NCBI GenBank assembly: GCA_027625915.1
Contig: JANTQA010000033.1
Span: 6,758,001-6,822,000 of the forward strand
Length of the DNA stretch: 64,000 nucleotides
Direction of reading: 5' to 3'
Source of the DNA: Anaeramoeba flamelloides
Taxonomy: Eukaryota; Metamonada; Anaeramoebidae
Part shown: positions 54,199 through 64,000 of the stretch, one piece after another
Position numbering within the stretch: position 1 is the first letter of the stretch
Layout: the number at the start of each line of letters is the position of its first letter
The notes under the pieces: model-generated
Told to the model about the DNA's origin: nothing
Seen by the model: the letters and a program-made list of their open reading frames with translations, nothing else
Database searches by the model: none
Program-made: the position numbers and the translations under genes

Positions 54199-55035
54199 AT
54201 GCAATACCCAAATTCAAACAACCAACAAGAATTTAGTTTGTTTGGCATTTCTGATTTAATGAAAGCAAAAGAATTGCTTTTTTCCCAAACAACACAAGAA
54301 CATTTCACCCAACCAATTTTTCTCAAAGCACAACAAAACAAAAAAAAAAAGCAAAATACTTACCATTTTTTCAACAACCAAAAGCAAAGATCAATGAAAA
54401 AAAAGATTCCCAAATATGAAAAACAAAATGCCATTGAACCCTTTTTTCAATTCCCAAGCGATGAGGAAGAGAACGAAAACCAATTTTTCAGTTTTGATGA
54501 TCTGAACAAAAAAATGAATGAGGAGGAGCCAGTAGAAGAAATCAAGAACGAGAAGAACTATGATGAAAATGATGAAATTGAGCAAATTGAAACGAGTGAA
54601 AGGAGTTTGACGACTGAAACGGACGAAAGGAATAATGACTATTATACATATGCCACAACCAAAATGAAAAAGGGGTACCTTTGTGAACAAGACAGTCCTG
54701 AAGAGGAAAGCTCTGAAGAGATCTTTTCCTTAGTTATCGACGAGAATAGGCATCCAAAGGAAGAAAAACAACAAGAACAAGATTTGTTCCAAAAGGCAAA
54801 GCAAGTTTGCAATTTGAAAAAAACTCGAAGTGTACCAATCCCAATCAACCACCACTCTACCGCCTTCCTGAACACAGACGTCTCTGCTGAAGAAGCCAAG
54901 CAAGTTAGAAATGAATTTACACCCACATTTATCGAGCCACACAAATACGTAGAGTCAATACAAACAGAGATTGAGCGTGGGCTCACCAAATCCTTTAATG
55001 TTCCTTTGAAAAGAGTTACTTTGTGGAAGATGTGA
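54199..55035 (+). CDS. Acidic uncharacterised protein
   Basis: 278 residues from ATG 54199 (MQYPNSNNQQEFSLFGISDL). An in-frame extension to 54097 exists, but its residues look like leader noise. The middle is strongly acidic and low-complexity (about 85-195, many Glu/Asp with Asn), with serine-glutamate pairs that could be casein-kinase sites. The C-terminal third is better structured: VCNLKKTRSVPIPINHHSTA (a basic RSxP type phospho-motif), then a segment TPTFIEPHKYVESI and a final SFNVPLKRVTLWKM. I do not recognise the family and see no membrane segment or catalytic motif; it is likely a soluble, largely disordered regulatory or adaptor protein. No intron needed. Confidence 0.75.
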   Translation: MQYPNSNNQQEFSLFGISDLMKAKELLFSQTTQEHFTQPIFLKAQQNKKKKQNTYHFFNNQKQRSMKKKIPKYEKQNAIEPFFQFPSDEEENENQFFSFDDLNKKMNEEEPVEEIKNEKNYDENDEIEQIETSERSLTTETDERNNDYYTYATTKMKKGYLCEQDSPEEESSEEIFSLVIDENRHPKEEKQQEQDLFQKAKQVCNLKKTRSVPIPINHHSTAFLNTDVSAEEAKQVRNEFTPTFIEPHKYVESIQTEIERGLTKSFNVPLKRVTLWKM

Positions 55036-56668
55036 TTGATTTGCATTTTTCCATTTTTCACATACAATTTTTTTTTATTTGATCGAAAGTTGAAGGATTG
55101 TAGAAAAAAAAACTTTTCAAATACAAACGTTTGTATTTGTAAATCGAGTTCTGCAAATAGCATTCAAATTCTTTTTTATCGATTTACTTTTTTTTTTTTT
55201 TTCGTTTTGTCTCTTTCGAGAGATTTTTTGATATTTTTTTGTAGGCCATTAAAAACTTTAAATAGTTTTAGTAGAGTCCAAAAAATACCAACTCCCCACC
55301 TTTAAATAAAAAAAACACACAACCTTTCAAAATAAATTCTTTTTAATTTTTGCTCAATTAATTATTTTCATTCATTATTTTCAATTTGACTCTTGTTTAC
55401 TTTTTTTTTTGGTTAACAATAGAAAAAGGACAAAGAGTCGTGTCAATTGGAATTGTTTGTACACTCCTTCTAAGAAGATCCTTTTTACTTTAGTTCCCAA
55501 GAACAAAATTTTTTCTTTATTTTTCGAACTAATTAGAATTGAAAATTGATAGTTAAGTTTGAGATAATATTTTCCACCTCGTTTATTTTTTTAAACCTTC
55601 CTTCTGTAATTGGGTTTCTTTAAAATTTAAAAAAATTTAAAAATTTTTTTTCACTTTTTTAACAAAATTAAATAATTTAGAATTTAAAACCTGTTTGCAA
55701 ATTAAAAATTTTTTTGATATTTGGACTATATTTTTGCCAAATTCTTTCTTACAAATTCTTGTTTGTCCGAGTATATCACATTGTGATCTAATTTACAAAT
55801 TATTATCATTTCTCAAATTATTGTCGAATCAATTTACAATTAGTCCAGACAAAAATATTTGTAAATCCTAACTTACAAATTAAAAATCCTTCAAAATGTT
55901 TGCTTTCAGCTCACATCAACCTGATTTTTTGGGTACCTTAATTTAAATCAATTAAGAAAAGATTTAAATTTTGTTGATCAACACATTCATTGATTAGAAA
56001 TTTTCGATCCAAAGATTTTTGATTTCTTAAAAAAAAAATGAGCATATATCTTTTTCAATGATAAAAGTCATTTACGGTCTGAGAATTTAAACCAAATTAA
56101 TGAAAAAGCAATTTTTTATTCAAAATTACTAAGTATTTAAGCAAGAAAGTTCAAAACGAATTCATCAGATAGATAGCAAATACTGAATGTTATCTGTAGT
56201 TATTTGAATGAATTTGAGCAAAAAAGTAATATATTTTTCTTGATAGAGTGATATTTATGGCACTTAGATTGAAAAATTAAATTCACATTTTTGAAACAAT
56301 GTGTCAAATTGCGTGAGTCGTTTTATGTTGTTATGGCCAGGATTTTTAAGGTTAAAAAATAATTACAAAATTATTTTTATTCTTATTTTAATCGTTGTTT
56401 TATTCTTTTTTTTTTAGATCTTGAACACTAGTTGAATTTTTGAATTCTTAATAAAATTTTAACAAGTAATTACATCAACTAATGAACAAATTTTTTATCG
56501 TGAATTCAATATTTTTTGAAAAGTTATCTCCTCATCCCTTTTTGAACTCTCAAAATAAAGTGCATATATTAAAAATAATAGATTTAAAATACCAATTTTT
56601 TCAAAAAAAATAATTAACTGTTTAAATTTGATCTATAATGATCAAAATAATGTGTACATAACAATTAT

Positions 56669-57082
56669 TATCCGTGTTTCAAAATATTATCTGTGCTTTT
56701 TTTTCTTTTTATTCCAATGGAACATTCAATTTGCTACCCAATAGTATACCTGAGCCCAATTCAATTTTGAAAGTAAACTCCTTGATGTTTTTGGTAAATT
56801 TTAAATTATTCATGCAATTTGTCCAAAATTTTTCATAATTTTCTTATTTTTCTGAAATTTTTAGTATTTTTGATCATTAAAATTTTAGTATAAATTTACT
56901 CTATTTTTCCGACAAATTTTCAAATTTGATCCCTTATTTTTAGAGTTTTAGTTTTCAAATAATAGAACTTTGAGAAACCAATATCATACTTTTTTGCGGT
57001 TTATTGTTGATTTCTTTGATCGATTAATATGTAGATCTTACGAAAAGAAAAAACACGCTTTTTATTTTGAAACATGGATTAA
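56669..57082. repeat. Dispersed element family I, copy I2
   Basis: About 414 bp, ends TATCCGTGTTTCAAAATATT and TTATTTTGAAACATGGATTA. Same orientation and internal order as I1. Confidence 0.75.
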
Positions 57083-57146
57083 ACTTTTCAAGACACATTA
57101 TTTTTACAACAATAGAGAAAATTTACATAAATTCTTTTTCCTTTTA

Positions 57147-57156
57147 CCCCCCCCCC
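57147..57156. repeat. C10 homopolymer
   Basis: Ten consecutive C in a region with almost no G+C. A second run of C7 lies at about 57722-57728. Confidence 0.9.
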
Positions 57157-57294
57157 GTTTTATATTTAGAAACCTTTTCAAACAACCCACCAATTTATTT
57201 CTCATACAGGCTCATGAAAAATCAATAAATAATTTTAAAAAATTCAATAATACCCAAAATCTTAAGAAATTTGATTTACCATAGATTTGCTGAT

Positions 57295-58134
57295 AATAAA
57301 AGAATGTTGTAATTGGGTATAAATCATATTAGGACAGCATGGTAAACATGGAACTCCATCATCTATTCTAAATTTATTGAACAATAAATTATTATATTTT
57401 TTACTTATGTTCACAATTAAAAATTTTCAGTTTGTAAATTTTTATTTAAAAATACTTTTTCAAATTAATAAATAGAAACACAAATAATAGTATTTTTGTA
57501 TCGAATAAGTCATATTCAGAACCCCAAAAAGCAAATATTTTTATAATTTTTTAATTTCAAACCTTTAATCAATAATAAGCAATATAAAAACACAGAGAAT
57601 GGTTATTTTTGTTTCCTTTTGATAAAGCTAATTGTAACACCCATAAATTTTGAAATCTTTGATTTCACACTTAAATTTAATTTTGTAAAAACAAGTATAA
57701 GAACATTTAGAGTGTAAATTACCCCCCCACTAATAAAAACGAAAAAAAAAAACATCGGTATTTTTCCAAAATTTCAGAAATAATTTATCAAAAGAATTTA
57801 TTCCTGAAATATTTAATTTTTTTAAAAAATAGAATTTTTTATCAACTAATCTACATTCCAAGACAAATTCAAGAGAGAATTTTTAATATCTCTGAAGTCT
57901 TAATATTCAGAACCCAATCTATAAATTTGTGCTGAAATGCAGATTTTTTTTTGAAAAACGGGGTTTTTTTTTCAATAATATAAGCATATATATTTAATTG
58001 ATAGGATCAAAACAGTTAAACTTTATTAATCGATTTTTTAGAGAAAATTGAACCATGATGCACTAATGTGATTTATAATCAATAACAACATATTCTAATC
58101 TTAGGCTTCTCATTGTAAAAAACTAATTCCTTAA
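57295..58134. repeat. TTAA-ended foldback family K, copy K1
   Basis: About 840 bp. The arms near the ends carry GTTGTAATTGGGTATAAATC on the left and GATTTATAATCAATAACAAC on the right. The right end is AACTAATTCCTTAA; the left border is less clear. The interior (TAATATTCAGAACCCAATCT, GTGCTGAAATGCAGATTT) matches K2 in reverse orientation. Confidence 0.6.
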
Positions 58135-58794
58135 AGTATTATTTAAGAAAATTCTTTTTTCAATAAATAAAGACTTAAAGGGTCGAGTTATTACGCTAGA
58201 AAATCTTTTTCTGAAATGTAAAAAAACTTTTTAGTAATTTTTATCAGGACCAAACACCAATCAAAAACCAACCAACCTATGATATATGATCGATCTCCTT
58301 AAAATAAACAACTAAAGATGAGGACATTTTTAGAAAAAAGTGCCAAAGAGCTACACTCAATTTCCAATTAAAATGTTTAGAATATAGAATTTTGAAAACA
58401 GTTATGTCAGTTTTGAAGTGTCCCTCTTTGGCACTTTTTGAGATTTAGGTCATTTTTTTTCTACATTTTCTCATTTTTCAAATGAGTTATTTTTATAGTA
58501 AGAATATTATATAATCCATACTTGGTCAGTTTTAGAGGTTTAAAATGTAACCACAAATCAGATTAAATCTAATTAAATTGTATATGAAATTCAAGAAAGC
58601 AAATTTTTTTAGATTAAAGAAATTTAACAATTTGGAAAAAGAAAATGAGAAAAGATGAAATTTTTTTTTCAATTTTGATTTTTTGAATTGAGAACTCTTT
58701 TAAACCTTTTTTTATTTATTCATTGAATTTTTTACCAAAGTGATGATCCAATGGAATTTTTTTTTTTTGATATTTGAATTTTGTCAACCAAAAG

Positions 58795-59182
58795 AAGGGC
58801 TATTTCACAATACCCCTTTTGGTTTCGGGTCATCCCTCGAGTATTATGCATTTTCAAGGTAAATGACTAGACCCTTAAATATTAATATAAATAGCTTATT
58901 TATGATCATTTTTTGAGTTGATATTTCCAAAATAAAAATAAATTAGTTAATTCCCCTACTATATTTTATCAAAAAATTTAAAAAAATATTTTGGCAAACA
59001 AATGTTGTTTTTTTTTTTTTGATTATTATTTTGTGTTCTTTTTAATATCCCCAATCATACCAGATAAATAAAAAAGAGTGGTATCGGCTGATGGGAAAAA
59101 TAATGAATATTCTCGAGTTGCTAGTATTTATCAACTAAAAAACAACATAAAGGAAAGATTAATTGGATTAATATCTTCTTAG
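58795..59182 (+). CDS. Two exons of an unidentified gene
   Basis: Exon 58795-58858 reads GLFHNTPFGFGSSLEYYAFS, between acceptor CCAAAAG and donor TCAAG/GTAAAT. After a 218-bp intron ending ATAAAAAAG, exon 59077-59182 continues in phase: RVVSADGKNNEYSRVASIYQ, then LKNNIKERLIGLISS and a stop. Phase agreement, natural composition and raised G+C support real coding sequence. The acceptor of the second exon is weak in pyrimidines. Upstream exons are not identified, so this is a C-terminal fragment. No family recognised. A further open segment at about 59292-59400 (DLLNMNQYKWIIFVVYTGNS) might belong to it. Confidence 0.5.
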
Positions 59183-59528
59183 ATGAATTTCTAAGGTCTT
59201 GAAAAATGAGGTTTTAGAGTTCAACAACAAAAAAAAACACTAAAAAAGACCTTCATTTTGTATATAATTTTTTTATAAATTTTAGATAAAAGATCTTCTG
59301 AACATGAACCAATACAAATGGATAATTTTTGTGGTATATACAGGGAATTCATATAGAACACTGTTCCTTTCGAGAGGAGTATTTAATTTTTCTTATTTAC
59401 CTTAATTCTGAAACCTATATTTTGAAATTTAAAAAAAAACAACATTTAATAACATTTTAGGTATCTTTTTTAAAAAAATCTTCTGATACTGTCTTTAGGA
59501 TTCTTTATTTCTGAAAATAAAATAAGCC

Positions 59529-59750
59529 AAATTTCAAAATTAGGGGAAGACTTTATTTTTATTATTATTTTCTTTTTTCATTTGTCGTTCAAAAATTAAA
59601 ATCATAACTGAATATTTTTATTTATTAATTGTTATTGGCTATTATCCTTAAACACTTTAGTAAAATACATTATTATTCAAAAAAAAAAAAAGCTATTAAA
59701 AAATTTTTTTTCTGATGGAAAATCTGCCCCTATTTTTAAAATTACGCTTA
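59529..59750. repeat. MITE family S, copy S2
   Basis: Left AAATTTCAAAATTAGGGGAA, right TCTGCCCCTATTTTTAAAAT; aligns throughout with S1 at 41603. Confidence 0.7.
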
Positions 59751-59947
59751 TAGTTGAAATTATTATTTTCATTTTTAACAGATTCGACAATCAAGAAAAA
59801 AAATAGATATTTGTGATTCCAAATTCAATTGTTAATATTTTTGTATAGTATTGAAAAAAATACCTAAAATGAAAAAAATCCCGGACAAGAATTTTAATTG
59901 TTTATATTAGAGTAAATTGTTGTGTAATTTCTTTTATTGTAAATCAA

Positions 59948-60265
59948 ATCCGTTTTTTAAGAATCAAACTTTGAAAATTATAACTAACCCAGTTATTAGA
60001 ATGATGATTAATTAGTCTACACTTGTTCAAAACACCACCCAACCAATCAAAAAACAAGAATAAAATATATTATTTTCCTAACTCTAGTAAACCTCTATAA
60101 AACTCGATTGTTTTTCAAAATAAGTAGATCTACTTAAGTTATCAAAAAATAAAGGCGGTATTCTATACACACCTCACTTTAATGAACTTTAGCAAGATTT
60201 ATTACCGAGTTCATGAAAAAAATAGGTTGTTTATAAAAGGATTTGATTTTAAATATTGGAAATTA
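59948..60265. repeat. Dispersed element family J, copy J2
   Basis: Full-length partner of J1 (28757-29065): GAATCAAACTTTGAAAATTA, CCTCTATAAAACTCGATTG, AGTAGATCTACTTAAGTTAT and TTTAATGAACTTTAG in the same order. Confidence 0.7.
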
Positions 60266-60980
60266 AAAGAAATTACACAACAATTTTCTCTAAAATTATC
60301 AATAAAAATCTTTTCATAAATATTTTTTCTTATCGGGTAATTTTTCTAAACTAGACTTTTTTTTTTAATTTTTTGTATTTTTTTGATTAAAATATTATTT
60401 TTATCTTTACTGAATTAGTGACTTTTAAAATATATATTTGTTTAGATTTTACATACAAACAAATTTTCTTTTTTCCCAAACATAAATGATAGACCTTATT
60501 ATTCATTTATTTGTTGAAAACTGTTTGAGAAACAAAACTTACTTTCACAATTCGAAATGTTCTTGAAGCAAGATTTCTAGATTCAGTTTTGGGAAAGAAT
60601 CATTCTCAAATAGTTTTTTTATTTCCAAAAAAGTCTCTTAAAAATGATGAATCTTATTCCACAAAAATAAAATTCAATTTTTTAACAGAAACATAACATG
60701 CTCGTTTTAAAAATTTCAATTTTGCCTTGTTCTCATGGAAGTCCAAGGAATTTGAAATAAGTTAGAAATGCCACAAAAGGGAAACTCTTATTTTTCAGGA
60801 AAAGTTGAATTAGCGAATACTTTTGTTATTTTTTACACTATTTTACTACTCTTTAAAAAAACCACTAATTTTTTTTGTCTTCCACTTTCTAAAATTCCAA
60901 ACTCCTCAGCCAAAGTTTCAAACTAATAAACCAAAACAAGAAACCAACTTTCCATTTAACAACCACTTACTGGCACGCCA

Positions 60981-61583
60981 ATGGAAACCCCACCTAACCA
61001 CAAATTCTCTGGTTTCATTCTACCTACCAAAAAAAAAGAATTAAAAAAAAAGATTGATTCCGTTAAAGAATCAATTGAAGAACGCAAAAAACGAATAGAG
61101 CAAATGATTTTCACTTTAAACACACGAAAGTCGACACTGTATTCTTTAAAGCAAAAGGTCTCGCAGGATCTCCGATCATTTGGTGGCATGTTTCTCCTTT
61201 TTGATAACACTGTCGAAAGTGAAGAAGACAACAACGAACAATCGGAAGGATCCACAAAGTCGACACTCTCGAGAATGCTCATCACAAGCGAAACAAATAC
61301 AGAGGATTACATTGTTCAGTCAGACTCCGAAATGGCTTCTTCTTCTGAATGTAATTCCTCCGAGTGGGAAGAAATAGATGCCTTTTCTTCTTCTCCTTCT
61401 TCTTCATTTATCAAAACGAAAAATAACACACCTTCAAAAATAATTAAATCCAAAGACACAGTTTTCACTTTGTCAAGAAGCCCTTTAAAAACTCCTCCGG
61501 TTTCAAAGGAAAATTTGAAAAAGATCATCAGATCAAAATCAACAACAGACCAAAGACTTCATCAACTCAAAAAACACAAGTAA
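60981..61583 (+). CDS. Coiled-coil, serine-rich uncharacterised protein
   Basis: 200 residues from ATG 60981. Residues about 16-62 are a Lys/Glu/Leu-rich probable coiled coil (LKKKIDSVKESIEERKKRIE). Next comes an acidic Ser-rich stretch (about 78-150, including poly-Ser), then a basic tail with Ser-Pro and Thr-Pro sites (LSRSPLKTPPVS, RSKSTT) that look like proline-directed kinase targets. The stop is TAA in ACACAAGTAAGCTT, a sequence that also fits a 5' splice site (AA/GTAAGC), so the protein may continue in another exon. Codon use and G+C match the other real genes. No family recognised; probably a regulated cytoskeletal or adaptor protein, but that is only a guess from composition. Confidence 0.75.
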   Translation: METPPNHKFSGFILPTKKKELKKKIDSVKESIEERKKRIEQMIFTLNTRKSTLYSLKQKVSQDLRSFGGMFLLFDNTVESEEDNNEQSEGSTKSTLSRMLITSETNTEDYIVQSDSEMASSSECNSSEWEEIDAFSSSPSSSFIKTKNNTPSKIIKSKDTVFTLSRSPLKTPPVSKENLKKIIRSKSTTDQRLHQLKKHK

Positions 61584-62070
61584 GCTTATTGTTTTTCTTT
61601 CTATTTGAATTTTTTCTTTTACTTTGACTTTGAATTTTACTTTTACTTTAATTTACAAACAAAAAGAATTTTGTTTCATGTTTTTTTAATTGATCTCCTT
61701 TTGAAATTTCTAATTCACAAAGTGAATTGCAAAATTTTCTCAGTTTTTTAATTTCTTTAAACCAAACTTTTTGTCTTGAATTAATTTGCCAACAAATAGC
61801 TGGAAATCTGATTTATGTTTTTGCTCCATAAATTTTTTAATCAAAAAATTTTTGAGTTTAACAAAGTGTAAAGCAACAAATAATACACTAACACCTTTTT
61901 TTTTGACTGTTTAATTTGTTGACAGTTTTTTAGTTTTTATTTTTTCTCATCTTGGCAAAAAAAAAATTTGATGATTTTAGGTATCTATTTGGATTTTATT
62001 AAATGAAGAGTTTTCCACATTCAATTGCTTTTTTAGTTTTAAGAGGGACTTTGGTTGTGAAAAAATAGAT

Positions 62071-62521
62071 TTAAGGGATCAGTACTATACAACAATAAGG
62101 CAAAATTTTAAAAATATTTTCTTGATGATATTCTCAACTTACAAATTTTGTATATGTCAAGTGTCAAAAAATTCTGATCGAATAAGAAAGCCAGAAAAGA
62201 ACATTTTTAAATGAGATCAATTTTTTTAATCCATTTTTTCTGAAAAATAAAACCATTAAATTCAATTGAATGATAAATTCACAAATATATTTGCAAAATT
62301 TTTAGTTCAATTTCCATTTTTTGATAGAGTTTATATAAGCCTTGGATAAATAATACGAAGGAAGAATTTTTTGGTCTGAATTTTAAGAAACTTTTGAAAT
62401 TAGTTATAACTACAACATTTGTTTGAACAAAATGATTTAAGTTTAGATATCATATTTCTAAAACTGGAAATCGAACTAAAAATGTTTTTTTTACATTATG
62501 GAATTCATTAGTATTTCTTAA
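62071..62521. repeat. TTAA-ended element family L, copy L2
   Basis: About 451 bp from TTAAGGGATCAGTACTATAC to TTAGTATTTCTTAA. Interior GAAGAATTTTTTGGTCTGAA as in L1. Its right TTAA is also the left TTAA of K2. Confidence 0.65.
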
Positions 62522-63273
62522 GGAATTAGCGTCTACCAAGGAGAAGTCTAGGATCAAAGTATGTTGTTATTGGGTGTAACTACATTAGTCCTACATGGTT
62601 CGAATGTCTCTAAAAAACTGATTAGTCGAGTAGTAATATTTGTTGATCTCATCAATTAAAAATGATATATGTATTAGTAAAAAACCCAACAATTCCCGAA
62701 AAGAACTGCATTTCGCCAGAAATTTAAAGGTTGAATTATCAATATTCAGACGATAAAGTCACAAAATATCTTACTTAAATTTGTGGCAAAATGTAGATTA
62801 GTTACTAAAAAATTCGTTTTTTTTTAAAAATTAAATAATTAACGAATAAATTTTTTTACCAAATTATTTCTCAAATCATGGAAATATACTGATGTTTTAA
62901 ATAGCTTTATAAAAAGCAAACAAAACTAATCAGTCTTTGGGTTTTTATGTTGATGGTTATTGAGTTAATCTTTGAAATTAAAAAATTCTAAAAATAGTTA
63001 CTTTTGGAAGTTCTAAATCTAAATTATTAAATACTGTAATACTATTATTTTGGGTTTCTATCTTTAGATTTGGAAAAGGAATTAAAAAAAATTTTTTTCA
63101 AAATGAAAACTTTTTAATAGTGATCCTTAGTAAAAAATGCAATAATTATTTGTGTAATAAGATTTATAATAGATTTTTTAGAGCTATTTGAGCCATGGCG
63201 TACTAATATCATTTACACCCAATTACAGCATACTTTGATTATAGAGAAATCTATGGTGACACTAATCCCTTAA
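62518..63273. repeat. TTAA-ended foldback family K, copy K2
   Basis: 756 bp from TTAAGGAATTAGCGTCTACC to GTGACACTAATCCCTTAA. The arms match each other inverted (AAAGTATGTTGTTATTGGGT against ACCCAATTACAGCATACTTT). The interior is the reverse of K1. Confidence 0.75.
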
Positions 63274-64000
63274 ATTATAAATTTTTTTTACCTTTTTTAT
63301 GACCATTTATTTCATAATTACACAATAACAAGTTTTTGTTACCAGGAATATTAATGTTAAGATTTTTTTTCTTTTTTAAGCTAATTCTTTTGGTTACCCA
63401 AAAAATTGATTTATTCAACTTATAGAAAAATCTCTGTACTTTTTTCAAGAAGAATAGTTATAATAATTAAATTTTTTAAGTCATTTGAAAATTTTACCAA
63501 GAAATTCTGTTTTTGTTACAAGATAAAATTTTATTTTGAAAAATCATAATTTTCTTCAAGATATTTTGAAATTTTGTGATTTTATCCTCAAAATTCTAAA
63601 TCATTTTTTTTTTTACTGACAAAAATGATTTAAATTGTTATAAGGATTCTTGTGAACAAGACCAAAGAATTTGTTTCAAAAATTTTTCAAAATTAAAATT
63701 TTTTTGTAATTGTTTTTCATTTTTTGAAAACCAATAAAACAACTTTTTTAAAACCTTTAAAGAACAAAAAAATTTTGCTTAATAGATCTAAATTTCATTG
63801 ATAAACTTTTGTTAAACTTCAATCAAATTTATTTATTTAATCACCAATACCACAAATAATTTTATTTGTTGAGATTTGAATTGAAATATTAACAATTAAA
63901 AATACTCACAAAATAAAAAATTTTCAATCAAAAATCAAGACTTTTCCAAAATAAAAAGAAAAATATTAACCACCATTTCCAAGAATTAACTTGATTGTTA

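Larger units (their letters stand above)
55036..58794. other. Stretch with repeats, no supported gene
   Basis: Holds I2, K1 and C tracts at 57147 and 57722. A minus-strand island near 56265-56350 reads LKNPGHNNIKRLTQFDTLFQ then KCEFNFSI and a stop; it looks coding but has no visible acceptor. 58340-58440 is a small hairpin whose arms contain AAAAGTGCCAAAGAG and CTCTTTGGCACTTTTT. Confidence 0.45.
59183..60980. other. Repeat-containing stretch
   Basis: Holds S2 and J2 and the unassigned open segment near 59292-59400. The last 200 bp before 60981 are pyrimidine-rich and probably the leader of the next gene. Confidence 0.5.
61584..64000. other. AT-rich stretch with L2 and K2
   Basis: No exon-like segment found to the right edge; content outside the two elements is low-complexity. 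Confidence 0.5.

Overview
The window looks like nuclear DNA of a free-living, unicellular, amoeboid eukaryote. It is extremely A+T-rich (about one fifth G+C by eye), with long poly-A/poly-T runs. Coding islands stand out by higher G+C and are split by GT...AG introns. Gene content is eukaryotic: a heterotrimeric G-protein alpha subunit, an RNA polymerase II subunit, a cyclin, an RCC1-BTB protein, a U-box protein and an amino-acid transporter. RCC1 repeats followed by two BTB regions, beside U-box/PH-like proteins and many G proteins, recall Anaeramoeba. That is an inference from family content; other AT-rich amoebae are not excluded.

Layout, left to right: a possible gene end at the left edge (2-254); a split cyclin-box gene on the minus strand (about 4548-5598); an intronless amino-acid transporter, minus (8576-10105); an RCC1-BTB gene with two interruptions, plus (13761-15561); a U-box/PH-like protein, minus (16938-19508); about 7.6 kb of repeat-rich DNA; a four-exon G-alpha gene, plus (27154-32720); a CCCH zinc-finger protein, plus (37372-37866); an unidentified spliced gene, minus (38126-38446 and further upstream); a three-exon RPB11 gene, minus (43598-48200); an acidic uncharacterised protein, plus (54199-55035); an unidentified two-exon coding island, plus (58795-59182); and a coiled-coil/serine-rich protein, plus (60981-61583). 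RPB11 and the cyclin had to be pieced together from exons too short to stand out as long reading frames, so more split genes probably remain unseen.

The spaces between genes are not empty. By comparing the window with itself I find about a dozen families of short, non-autonomous, inverted-repeat DNA elements (MITEs and foldbacks), labelled A-S here. Several have TA at their ends (A, C, D; Tc1/mariner-like) and several have TTAA (E, K, L; piggyBac-like target). One family (N, ends CAGTCAAAGGGG) keeps a coding scrap and carries a nested copy of A. Two introns, one in G-alpha and one in RPB11, are each about 4.2 kb and full of these elements, whereas the other introns are about 75-220 bp.

Functionally the genes are unrelated housekeeping and signalling genes (transcription, G-protein signalling, ubiquitin ligation, amino-acid transport, cell cycle, RNA binding). 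I see no operon-like or cluster logic. No rRNA gene, convincing tRNA gene or CRISPR array was found. The clearest candidates for something unusual are the RCC1-BTB gene with an in-frame TAA plus a TTT-TAA shift site, the paired 4.2-kb element-filled introns, and a recurring G+C-richer motif inside the hairpin arrays (family F).
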